Below, piece by piece: positions 27,401 through 33,157 of a DNA stretch of 45,667 nucleotides. Below the pieces are notes generated by a model. The model did no database searches and was not told the origin of the DNA. It worked only from the letters and a program-made list of their open reading frames with translations. The first letter of the stretch is position 1. Each line of letters begins with the position of its first letter. Position numbers and translations under genes: made by a program. This stretch comes from Akkermansiaceae bacterium (lineage in GTDB: Bacteria > Verrucomicrobiota > Verrucomicrobiia > Verrucomicrobiales > Akkermansiaceae), in NCBI GenBank assembly GCA_903906515.1, contig CAIVKO010000053.1, positions 1 to 45,667 of the forward strand. The letters are read 5' to 3'.

Positions 27401-27635
27401 CACGCCGATTGTCGCGTGGAAAGGTTCGGTCGTGAAATCCGATGGCTCCTTCACCGGCACGCTGACCATTCCAACCGGTTTTTCGAGCAGTATTCCAAGC
27501 GGACCAGCGGCTGTCAGCGGCGTGCTTGTCCAGGACGAATCCTGGGGGGAGGTGACCGGTTGTGGCCTTATCAAAATTCCGACCAACGGGACGAACGGCA
27601 GTTACAGAACCGCTGCTGTTATTTTCGGGCAATGA
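21441..27635 (+). CDS. Giant secreted Ig-repeat protein with PEP-CTERM-paralogue N-domain
   Basis: 2,064 residues. Signal peptide at residues 1-26 (MRRNILTILCSSVAALALAL, then TSASA). Residues about 27-280 are paralogous to the divergent PEP-CTERM protein (NYAPGDLVLFFQQEGGTNT, GWDMTLAGNTAMSSGASG, LRVGSFEGTITV). Residues 285-1531 are 14 tandem Ig-like domains of 89 residues (one of 90), each with TYQWYQG and YWVKVTN and no cysteines. Next come an InlB-B-like repeat (residues about 1533-1595; LQATAAPGYTFSGWTGDA, NVRATF), a He_PIG-like module (LPSGLTFNRNTGLITGTI) and a beta-rich C-terminal region of about 380 residues ending in AAVIFGQ. There is no PEP-CTERM signal, LPXTG motif or recognisable T9SS-type sorting domain, so how it leaves the cell or is anchored is unclear. 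Likely a surface adhesin or matrix protein. Confidence 0.85.
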   Translation: MRRNILTILCSSVAALALALTSASAQNTNYAPGDLVLFFQQEGGTNTLYVNLGNAATLYRGAAAGPDSANISNVTNINSALVSAFGAGWANDPSIYAGLAASWGESTTSALLQDGDPHRTLYVSRPRDAAGTAGAANSSGWDMTLAGNTAMSSGASGMKSQNNVLEVYYTTAVAVSPTVDSKIDEQNPFDSPSVQGAAFQGAFQGGVQQVGTNGILFTSFGDISNVEFALDLYRVLARGTGGSGLLAPVAGQVAGALRVGSFEGTITVNSSGVVSFVAQGGGPVVVAAAIDTPPASITINSGGTTTLSVIASGTAPLTYQWYEGSSGTTTTPVGTNSASFTTPALTVTTSYWVKVTNAANLTGADSTTATVTVNQPAAIATPPASVAINSGGTTTLTITASGTAPITYQWYQGISGDTANPVSGETSNTFTTPILSTTTSYWVKVTNAANPTGVNSPTATVTVNQPAAIVTSPASVTINSGDTTTLSVTASGTAPFTYQWYEGTSGTTTTPVGTNSDTFTTPALISTTSYWVKVTNAANLTGTNSTTATVTVNQPAAVVTSPASVAITNGDTTTLSVTTSGTAPITYQWYQGTSGTTTTPVGTNSASFTTPTLTTTTNYWVKVTNAANLTGANSTTAIVTVNQPAAIVTSPASVTINSGDSTTLSVTTSGTAPLTYQWYQGTSGTTTTPVGTNSASFTTPTLTSSTDYWVKVTNAANSTGANSTTATVTVNQPAAIVTSPASVAITSGDTTTLSVTATGAAPLTYQWYQGTSGDTSTPVGTNSASFTTPTLTATTSYWVKVTNAVNPTGANSATATVTVDQPAAIISSPASISINSGDTTTLSVTASGTAPFTYQWYEGTSGTTTTPVGTNSANFTTPALTSATSYWVKVSNAANLAGANSATATVSINQPSAIVTSPGSVTINNGDTTTLSVTASGTTPLTYQWYQGTSGVTNTPLGTNSASFTTPALTATTDYWVKVTNAANLAGANSSTATVTVNQPAAIVTSPASVTINSGETTTLSVTTSGTAPLTYQWYQGASGSTTTPVGTDSASFTTPALTSTTSYWVKVSNAANLTGANSTTATVTVNQPAGITTSPGSVTINNGDSTTLSVTASGTAPFTYQWYQGTSGITTTPVGTNSASFTTPALTATASYWVKVTNAANLAGSNSSTATVTVNQPAAIVTSPASVSINSGDTTTLSVTVSGTAPLTYQWYQGTSGTTTTPVGTNSASFTTLALTSTTNYWVKVTNAANLAGANSSTAIVTVNQPAAIITPPSSVSINSGDTTTLSVTSSGTAPLTYQWYQGTSGTTTTPVGTNSASFTTPALTATTSYWVKVTNAANLTGANSTTATVSINQPAGIVTSPASVTINSGDTTTLNVTASGTAPLTYQWYQGPSGTTTTPVGTNSASFTTPTLTTTTSYWVKVTNTANLAGSNSSVATVTVNQPAAIVTSPASVSINSGDTTTLSVTPSGTAPFTYQWYQGGSGTTTTPVGTNSASFTTPALTATTSYWVKVTNAANLTGANSTTATVTVSRFTLTTSGNNGTITGAGTYDSMAMATLQATAAPGYTFSGWTGDASGTTNPLSLLMDSNKNVRATFTAAGPFNLCFVGTPFEPRVGNKITLDLKRLTNLPGETVRLIGRLPSGLTFNRNTGLITGTIKGQPGLYSLNVEILRGTWVVQRIYFPINVLAFPSSLVGNFDGILEGADSLPSGAFRLTITGPNAWTATLETVGAASRSVRGSFILGEGTPTAPITAVFPAARGVPAVMVNLTVDGANPVFTGSYNGGTLRGFRLASGTEIPSAIPACNLVLDAGEQDGITIPAGLGWMKGSFGTTGIGNFNGLLGDGTAITTTLRLSPTGQAVLWAQPYTNKNSYIGGIITLNNLGKSANRIQKLTDGLWWSKKADVKTLSYPNGFPAIQVTVGTSKWTAPATASALGDSLGWRNSSTASVTIDGAGLNNQDPQSTIAKLPTEFTMDDKFNLTTTAPTATPIVAWKGSVVKSDGSFTGTLTIPTGFSSSIPSGPAAVSGVLVQDESWGEVTGCGLIKIPTNGTNGSYRTAAVIFGQ
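22293..26033 (+). repeat. 14 tandem 267-bp coding repeats (Ig-like domains)
   Basis: The period is 267 bp (for example TATCAATGG at 22395 and 22662); the second unit has one extra codon, giving 3,741 bp in all. Each unit encodes NQPAAIVTSPASVTINSGDT-type sequence through to TATVTV. Units vary mostly at synonymous positions and at a few surface residues, which fits repeated duplication and homogenisation under protein-level constraint. The array is prone to copy-number change and to assembly collapse. Confidence 0.92.
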
Positions 27636-27698
27636 ATCCGATCACCCTCAACGACTCGATTCACAGAGGCGACCATTGCTTAATCTGTCTGGAATATA

Positions 27699-27716
27699 TG
27701 CAACAATAGTGTCACA
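27699..27716 (+). promoter_or_regulatory. Degenerate TGTGAC-N6-GTCACA-like site
   Basis: TGCAAC-AATAGT-GTCACA: the right arm is perfect, the left arm matches four of six. It lies 116 bp before the small gene at 27832, a position like that of the true sites. Could be chance. Confidence 0.25.
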
Positions 27717-27831
27717 AGCTGCCGTTTGCACGGTGATTGCTAACCGACTATTTGTTCCCGTGTCCGACCCATTGGCGCATCGACGCGTTGATAGAACGGA
27801 CCTGATACAAATTTCAACAATCATCACCATC

Positions 27832-28215
27832 ATGAAACACTATCTTCAAGATAATAATTATCCAGATCACGAGAGCATTCCATCTGAATTGTCATTCGAT
27901 GAAAGTTGGGACAGTGAGGCGGTCCGCACTCTTATCCAGTCCAAGTGCGGTCACGGCGTAACCCCGGCTTACCTCCTATTGGGTAAAAAAGAAGCCGGGC
28001 TTCTCAAGAGCCATCTGGCGCAAGTCTTTGGAGAAGACGCTGTCACCACTCTGAAAGGCACCCACTACATGGGCCTTGCGGTGGTGGAAATGAATTGCGA
28101 GAGCTTCGTGGCTACCAATGGGCACAAGACCAGTCGAACGCTTCAGGATCCGCTCTCTCGCCGTCCCGCATGGCGTGATCGTGACTCCGGCGGGCTGTGG
28201 TATTTCCGCATGTGA
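27832..28215 (+). CDS. Small cytoplasmic protein of unknown function
   Basis: 127 residues from the ATG at 27832; the open frame extends further upstream but that part is low-complexity intergenic DNA. No signal peptide or membrane segment. The middle (VTPAYLLLGKKEAGLLKSHL, then AVTTLKGTHYMGLAVVEM) looks like an alpha/beta fold, and the end (RPAWRDRDSGGLWYFRM) is rich in Arg and aromatics. I do not recognise the family. It lies alone between the Ig-repeat giant and a convergent glycosyltransferase gene, with an inverted-repeat element just behind. Confidence 0.6.
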   Translation: MKHYLQDNNYPDHESIPSELSFDESWDSEAVRTLIQSKCGHGVTPAYLLLGKKEAGLLKSHLAQVFGEDAVTTLKGTHYMGLAVVEMNCESFVATNGHKTSRTLQDPLSRRPAWRDRDSGGLWYFRM

Positions 28216-28322
28216 GCGTGACCGGACAGGGATCGGCAGAGCATGGCATGAAATCGTCACGCACATGTCGTCAGATGCCGCGCTGAACTGCCGTTACATT
28301 CCCTTTCCAACCTTGAACCTAG

Positions 28323-28466
28323 AAAGAGAAATGAACCGCAGATGGACGCAGATAATCAAAGAGTTGTGTTGATTGGTGCGCTCACTCAGAGGGTTAACGC
28401 CTAATTATTTATAAGTCTCTTAAAATTAACGTCCATCTGTGTTTATCTGCGGTTCATTTTCCTCTT
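28323..28466. repeat. Inverted-repeat element between convergent genes
   Basis: Arms of about 35 bp: ATGAACCGCAGATGGACGCA (left, 28331 on) and, on the minus strand from 28466, AAAGAG-GAAA-ATGAACCGCAGATAAACACA. They enclose about 75 bp of AT-rich DNA with no coding signal. On the minus strand the element starts 9-10 bases after the stop codon of the glycosyltransferase gene (28476). Sequences built on 'ACCGCAGATGGACRCAGAT' are, to my knowledge, common intergenic repeats in some bacterial genomes. 28216-28322 holds nothing recognisable. Confidence 0.65.
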
Positions 28467-28475
28467 TAGGTTGAA

Positions 28476-29807
28476 TCACCTCATCACCGGATCGGCCGCC
28501 TTTTCGAGGAAGCCATTTGCCAGCACCTGCCGGATTTTGAATGTCCCGAGTTTTCTGGCTTTCAAAAAACCATCCCAAGCCGCTTCGGCCAGCGTTCCGC
28601 GGTTCAACAAATCGTTCAGCCAATGGTTTGCGTAATCGGGATTTTCCTGTTTGATCCCGCCCCGGATTTCCCTGAGCCATTTCTTGTTGAACTTTTCCTG
28701 TGAACCGATCGTCGGAGACATGATGATGGGAATTCCCAAGGCGCAGTAAAATGAAAGCTCGCTCGGTTTGGTCCACAGAAGGTCGGTCTCGTGCAACGCA
28801 TGGTTGAACAGATCGAAAAATTCGTGGAGGGATTCGGAATGGATGATTTGGATTCCATCGCCATCAGGGGCGATGTCGGCTTTCACCGCATCAAAGTATT
28901 CCTTGACCTCGACGCGCGTGCCGGCCACGAGATTCAACCGGATCTCACCTGCCTGTATTTTGTCGCGCAGGCTGTTTGCAATTCTCCGTCCGATTTCCTT
29001 CTGGGCTCCGGCGCCACCCACCGCGTAAGTGATCGTCAGCATTTCCTCACCGGTCGGGGCGCCTGCATCCTGCCCGAGAAAAAACGCCACGTTTTTCCCG
29101 TGACGGGCGCGGAATCTGCCGCGGGGATCAAGGCGCGACAAGCGCCGGGCCAGATTTCTTTTGAGCACATCAAGGGTTTCATCACCCAGCAATTCCACGG
29201 GCAGGGGAAACCCCGTCAGGTGAATCCGTTCGTCTGGAACTCCATAGGCCCTCAGCCGCTGGGCAGCCTTTCCGCAAGGCGCGAAATACTCCACCCTGCT
29301 TTCCCACGGATTCTTCGACACCCACACGCGGTTGATGTCCGCGTCACAAATGATGCAATAGACCTTGTTGCATCCCTTCCGGTCGGCGGCGATCGCCGAG
29401 GCGTAGAACGAAGTGATGATTGGAATGTTTTTTGTCGATGTAATCTCTAACATTCCACTGCAAAGGCCTTTGTCCACCAGTGATTCGAGAAGATTCACCT
29501 GGAAAGTCGTGTTGGAGAGATTTCTCATCGGATAGAACGACGGAATTTTCAACATCGAATCGAGGATCGAAAACAGATACGGCCCGAAAACAGGCAGACC
29601 TTTGGTCCTGGAAAAGAACTCATAGGCACCCGTCATTCGTTGCCAGAGTTTCCGTTCGCTATCGGAAACAAATGCGGTTGCCCCCACGGTGATGATTTCC
29701 TCTTCCGCCATACCCCTCAGAGGATAGGCCGCGCGTTGATGGCCATAACCCATATCCGCAGCTACTATCCATGATCTGTCGGTTGATTCCGTCAAGGCCG
29801 CTGACAT
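28476..29807 (-). CDS. GT-B glycosyltransferase of MGDG-synthase/MurG type
   Basis: 443 residues from the ATG at 29807; a longer GTG start at 29846 is possible but would place the operator (site D) only 6 bp away. The N-terminus WIVAADMGYGHQRAAYPLR has the glycine/histidine loop of MurG and monogalactosyldiacylglycerol synthases, which take a membrane acceptor. A Rossmann-like C-terminal half follows (NVAFFLGQDAGAPTGEEML, LLWTKPSELSFYCALGIPII, the last resembling the nucleotide-sugar site of GT28 enzymes). Family-level knowledge: such enzymes make glycolipids or cell-wall precursors. Being divergent from pstS and next to a glycosyltransferase-PlcP fusion, synthesis of glycolipids that replace phospholipids is a plausible role (inference). 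Acceptor and sugar are unknown. Confidence 0.6.
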   Translation of the reverse strand: MSAALTESTDRSWIVAADMGYGHQRAAYPLRGMAEEEIITVGATAFVSDSERKLWQRMTGAYEFFSRTKGLPVFGPYLFSILDSMLKIPSFYPMRNLSNTTFQVNLLESLVDKGLCSGMLEITSTKNIPIITSFYASAIAADRKGCNKVYCIICDADINRVWVSKNPWESRVEYFAPCGKAAQRLRAYGVPDERIHLTGFPLPVELLGDETLDVLKRNLARRLSRLDPRGRFRARHGKNVAFFLGQDAGAPTGEEMLTITYAVGGAGAQKEIGRRIANSLRDKIQAGEIRLNLVAGTRVEVKEYFDAVKADIAPDGDGIQIIHSESLHEFFDLFNHALHETDLLWTKPSELSFYCALGIPIIMSPTIGSQEKFNKKWLREIRGGIKQENPDYANHWLNDLLNRGTLAEAAWDGFLKARKLGTFKIRQVLANGFLEKAADPVMR

Positions 29808-29851
29808 GCATACCCATGCGCTCCACCCGGACTCGTCGGCAACCACAGGGC

Positions 29852-29869
29852 CGTGACAAAATTGTCACA
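29852..29869. promoter_or_regulatory. TGTGAC-N6-GTCACA operator (site D), divergent
   Basis: CGTGAC-AAAATT-GTCACA, one mismatch, placed between the glycosyltransferase gene (start 45 bp away on the minus strand) and pstS (start 97 bp away on the plus strand). Toward pstS the hexamer AATAAT (29903-29908) begins 33 bases after the site. It could serve both directions. Confidence 0.6.
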
Positions 29870-29965
29870 CAAGTTTACTTTCGCATCATCTCTGGCAGCG
29901 TGAATAATCCCTGCATCCTGCATCACGAACGGACCCATACAACAACTGCCAACAAACATCCCATC

Positions 29966-30781
29966 ATGAAGTTTATCACTTCCATTCTGTTCGCTGCGAC
30001 CTGTATTGCGGGTGTTACACATGCCCAGAGCCTGAGCATCAAGGGCTCCGATACCCTTGGCGCCAAGCTGGTTCCTCAGCTTGCTGAAGCTTTCAGGGCC
30101 GCTGGCAGCACTCAGATTAAATTCGAAATCGCCGCCGAAGGATCGGCCACCGCATTTCCAGCGCTGGCCAACGGCACGGCACAACTCGGCATGTCATCGC
30201 GAGCGGCCAAGGAGGAAGAGCATACCTTCTGCCGCACCAAGGGCGTCGTGCTTGTGGAACACAAGATTTGTTATGACATGCTGTGCGTGATTTTGAACAA
30301 GAATTCACCCGTGTCGAAACTCACCAAGGATCAGGTGACCAAGATATTCACCGGTCAGGTCAAAGACTGGTCGGAAGTAGGGGGCACTCCGGGTACGATT
30401 TCCATTTACACCCGCAACACCTCGTCAGGCACCTACAAGGACTGGCAGAATCTCGCAATGAAGGGTCGTGATTACCCGGCCAATTCGCAGAAACTCGCGG
30501 GCACCGAGCAGATCACCCAGGAAGTCGCCAAGAACAAGAACGGCATCGGTTACGTCGGTCTCGCATACTCGAAGACGGCCGGAACCAAGGCCATACCCAT
30601 CGATGGCATCGAACCTGTCGGCAAGAACGCCGAGATATACCCCTATTCACGCCCTTGTTTCATCTATGTCCCGGAAAAAGCCACAGCCGAGGCAGGCGCC
30701 TTCCTGGTATTCATTGAGAAACCCGAGGGTCAGGAAATCGTGCGTAAAGTGGGATTCATACCTGTCAAGGACCTGAAGTAG
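29966..30781 (+). CDS. pstS: Phosphate ABC transporter substrate-binding protein PstS (copy 1)
   Basis: 271 residues with a Sec signal peptide (MKFITSILFAATCIAGVTHA). The mature chain opens SLSIKGSDTLGAKLVPQLAE and carries the landmarks of the PstS-like family: ANGTAQLGMSSRAAKEEE, FTGQVKDWSEVGG, YTRNTSSGTYKDW (the anion-contacting loop) and NKNGIGYVGLAY. No lipobox, so a soluble periplasmic protein. It is closely related to the copy at 40720-41520 but is separated from the transporter genes and stands under its own site D. Binds orthophosphate for PstCAB in the family; a second copy may give a different affinity or higher level of scavenging protein. Confidence 0.9.
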   Translation: MKFITSILFAATCIAGVTHAQSLSIKGSDTLGAKLVPQLAEAFRAAGSTQIKFEIAAEGSATAFPALANGTAQLGMSSRAAKEEEHTFCRTKGVVLVEHKICYDMLCVILNKNSPVSKLTKDQVTKIFTGQVKDWSEVGGTPGTISIYTRNTSSGTYKDWQNLAMKGRDYPANSQKLAGTEQITQEVAKNKNGIGYVGLAYSKTAGTKAIPIDGIEPVGKNAEIYPYSRPCFIYVPEKATAEAGAFLVFIEKPEGQEIVRKVGFIPVKDLK

Positions 30782-30830
30782 CCTGATGCCTGCGATGAAA
30801 AAAATCGGACGATGATCGATTACCACCGAT

Positions 30831-30848
30831 TGTGACGAAACCGTCACA
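30831..30848 (+). promoter_or_regulatory. TGTGAC-N6-GTCACA operator (site E)
   Basis: Perfect arms TGTGAC-GAAACC-GTCACA, extending to ATTGTGAC/GTCACAAT (30829-30850), 59 bp before the glycosyltransferase-PlcP fusion gene and 49 bp after the pstS stop. Confidence 0.65.
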
Positions 30849-30907
30849 ATCGGAGCTTCGCCAAACGATGTGTCCTGAGTGATCGTGACGCTCGGAGATT
30901 AATACCG

Positions 30908-32881
30908 ATGAGAATCGAAATCGTTACCGATACGTTCACGCCTGACATCAATGGAGTAGCGATGACTTTGGGGCGTCTGACCCAAGGACTGAAGCAACGT
31001 GGCCACCGGGTGCATGTGTTACATACCGGAACCACGGCCTGCCCTGGTGAGACCTGCGTCGCGTCGTTGCCACTGCCGGGCTACAAGGAGGTGCGGGTGG
31101 GCCTGCCCAAACCGTTCGAACTCCGGGCCCGCTGGATCCGGAGACGTCCGGATGCGATTTATGTCGCCACCGAAAGCCCGCTCGGCAAATCCGCGCTGAA
31201 GGCCGCCAACGCGTTGCGCATCCCGGTGGCAACAGGCTTCCACACCAACTTCCACCAATACATGCAACAATACGGAATGGGCGGCTTGCAACCGGTGGCG
31301 ATGGCGTATCTGAGGAATTTCCATCAGCGCGCCAATTGCACGCTGACTCCTTCCCGCGATGTGAGGGAGCAACTCACCGCCCAAGGACTTGAAAACGTCC
31401 ACTTGCTCGGGCGCGGAGTAGATACGGAATCGTTCATGCCTGAAAAACGCTGCGAGATGCTGCGCTCAGAATGGGGCATACGTGCCGGAACCCCGGTGGC
31501 CATCATGGTCGGCCGGGTGGCGGCGGAAAAGAATTTCGACCTGGCAATACGAACCTTCGGCAGGATGCGACAGGCATTTCCAGACGTCGCCTGCGTGGTG
31601 GTCGGCGATGGCCCACTACGCGAGAAACTGGCTGAAGCCCACCCGTGGGTTCATTTTGCCGGCGTGAAAACCGGTGAGGATCTCGCGAAGCACTATGCAT
31701 CAGCGGATGTCCTGATTTTCCCAAGTGAGACCGAGACATTCGGCAATGTTCTGCTAGAAGGCATGGCGAGCGGTCTCGCCACCGTGAGTTTCGACTACGC
31801 CGCCGCCGCTCTGCACGTGCGGGCCGGTGTGAACGGGCTAAAGGCCACCATGGGCAATGCCGACGAATTCATCGAACACGCACTCCACGCCCTCTCGCTA
31901 CCGGTGAACGATGACTTGCGCCGGGAAGCGCGGGAAACCGCGGAGTCGCTCGGTTGGGACACGGTGGTCGCTGAATTCGAGCACAGGCTGGCGGAAATCG
32001 CAGGCATCACCACACAGGCCACTGAAAAGAGGCCGAAACCTGGCAAGCGTCCGAGATTTTCGTGCCGCACGGTTTTTCTATCAGATGTTCACCTGGGCAC
32101 GCTGGACAGCAAGGCGGACGAGTTGGTGGAGTTTCTCAAGCACATCCAGTGCGCCAAACTGGTGCTCAATGGCGACATCATCGACGGCTGGGCGCTCAAA
32201 CGTGGCAGCCGCTGGACGGCGCGCCATAGCAGACTGATCCGGAAGATCATCAAAATGACCGAGCGCGACCACACCGAGGTGGTCTATCTGCGGGGCAACC
32301 ATGATGAAATACTCGAACGGTTTCTTCCGATGACCTTCGGAAAAATACGTCTAACCAAGGAGCACATTCACATGACTCCGGAGGGCAAACGTTATCTTGT
32401 CGTGCATGGCGACGGGTTTGACAGCGTCTCGACGAACCACCGGTGGCTCGCCTCGCTCGGTGCGGTGGGTTATGATTTCCTGCTTCGCGTGAACCGGATT
32501 TACAATCAATACCGGGCATGGCGCGGCAAGGAGTATTTCTCGCTCAGCAAACGTGTGAAGGCAAAGGTCAAGTCCGCTGTGAGCTTTGTGGACCGGTATG
32601 AGGACCTCCTTCAGGAACTGGCACGCCATCGGAAATGCGAAGGCATCATCTGCGGCCACATCCACACGCCCGAAGACAAGCAGGTCGGCGATGTGCATTA
32701 TCTGAACTCAGGTGACTGGGTGGAAAGCCTCACCGCGATTATCGAACACCACGACGGTCGCATGGAATTGGTCCGCCATGCCGAGGTGATGGCGAGCCTC
32801 CGTAAAGGTAAGATTCCTGGAACCGAATCACCAGCGGGACATGAGGAGCATTCTTCCGCCGCGTCAACCTGCATGATCTAA
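30908..32881 (+). CDS. Fusion of GT4 glycosyltransferase and PlcP-like metallophosphoesterase
   Basis: 657 residues. Residues 1 to about 365 are a GT4 glycosyltransferase: EIVTDTFTPDINGVAMTLGR at the N-terminus, GFHTNFHQYMQQYG, GRVAAEKNFDLAI, and FPSETETFGNVLLEGMASG with the nucleotide-sugar-binding Glu pair. After a basic linker (EKRPKPGKRPRF), residues about 385-640 are a calcineurin-like phosphoesterase with all metal motifs: SDVHLG, NGDIIDG, RGNHDE, HGDGFD and GHIHTP. This half resembles PlcP, the COG2908-type phospholipase C of Sinorhizobium and marine bacteria, whose gene commonly lies next to a diacylglycerol glycosyltransferase. PlcP frees diacylglycerol from phospholipid and the transferase glycosylates it, sparing phosphate. 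Here both would be one polypeptide, allowing direct hand-over. Site E upstream and pstS before it support a phosphate-limitation role. Specific lipids are inferred. Confidence 0.8.
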   Translation: MRIEIVTDTFTPDINGVAMTLGRLTQGLKQRGHRVHVLHTGTTACPGETCVASLPLPGYKEVRVGLPKPFELRARWIRRRPDAIYVATESPLGKSALKAANALRIPVATGFHTNFHQYMQQYGMGGLQPVAMAYLRNFHQRANCTLTPSRDVREQLTAQGLENVHLLGRGVDTESFMPEKRCEMLRSEWGIRAGTPVAIMVGRVAAEKNFDLAIRTFGRMRQAFPDVACVVVGDGPLREKLAEAHPWVHFAGVKTGEDLAKHYASADVLIFPSETETFGNVLLEGMASGLATVSFDYAAAALHVRAGVNGLKATMGNADEFIEHALHALSLPVNDDLRREARETAESLGWDTVVAEFEHRLAEIAGITTQATEKRPKPGKRPRFSCRTVFLSDVHLGTLDSKADELVEFLKHIQCAKLVLNGDIIDGWALKRGSRWTARHSRLIRKIIKMTERDHTEVVYLRGNHDEILERFLPMTFGKIRLTKEHIHMTPEGKRYLVVHGDGFDSVSTNHRWLASLGAVGYDFLLRVNRIYNQYRAWRGKEYFSLSKRVKAKVKSAVSFVDRYEDLLQELARHRKCEGIICGHIHTPEDKQVGDVHYLNSGDWVESLTAIIEHHDGRMELVRHAEVMASLRKGKIPGTESPAGHEEHSSAASTCMI

Positions 32882-32904
32882 GAGCCTGTCTGAATATTCG
32901 TGAA

Positions 32905-33111
32905 GGCAGGGACTCGACCTCCGGGCGGTCCGCGAGCATGAGGTATGAACGATCTGCCATGAGATTATTTTAAAGCATTTTCATCGACTCCCGCGTTCTC
33001 ATTCCATTCACCGGACCGCCCGGAATGCCCCGCTGCTTGTAGCAGCACAAGCAAATCGCGAAGCGCATACCGCATGGCCGGAGTGCAACGGAGGCAATAT
33101 CGGTCCCTGCC
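32905..33111. repeat. Nested inverted repeats behind the fusion gene
   Basis: TCCGGGCGGTCCG (32920-32932) is perfectly inverted as CGGACCGCCCGGA (33012-33024), and the flanking GGCAGGGAC (32905-32913) is inverted as GTCCCTGCC (33103-33111). It looks like one longer inverted arm whose right copy has been split by about 80 bp. The rest of 32882-33157 has no recognisable gene; it may include terminators for the two convergent genes, but there is no clear T run. Confidence 0.5.
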
Positions 33112-33157
33112 ATTTTTCAGACATGATCTAACCGGACACCGCCTCCGAGGTGTGAGC

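Noticed and set aside
27562-27831. Longer form of the small gene at 27832, overlapping the Ig giant
   Set aside because: The extra 90 codons overlap the end of the giant gene and cross the intergenic region without a recognisable domain.
30803-30831. AATCGG/CCGATT hairpin behind pstS copy 1 as a terminator
   Set aside because: Only six base pairs, long loop, no T run, and it overlaps operator E.
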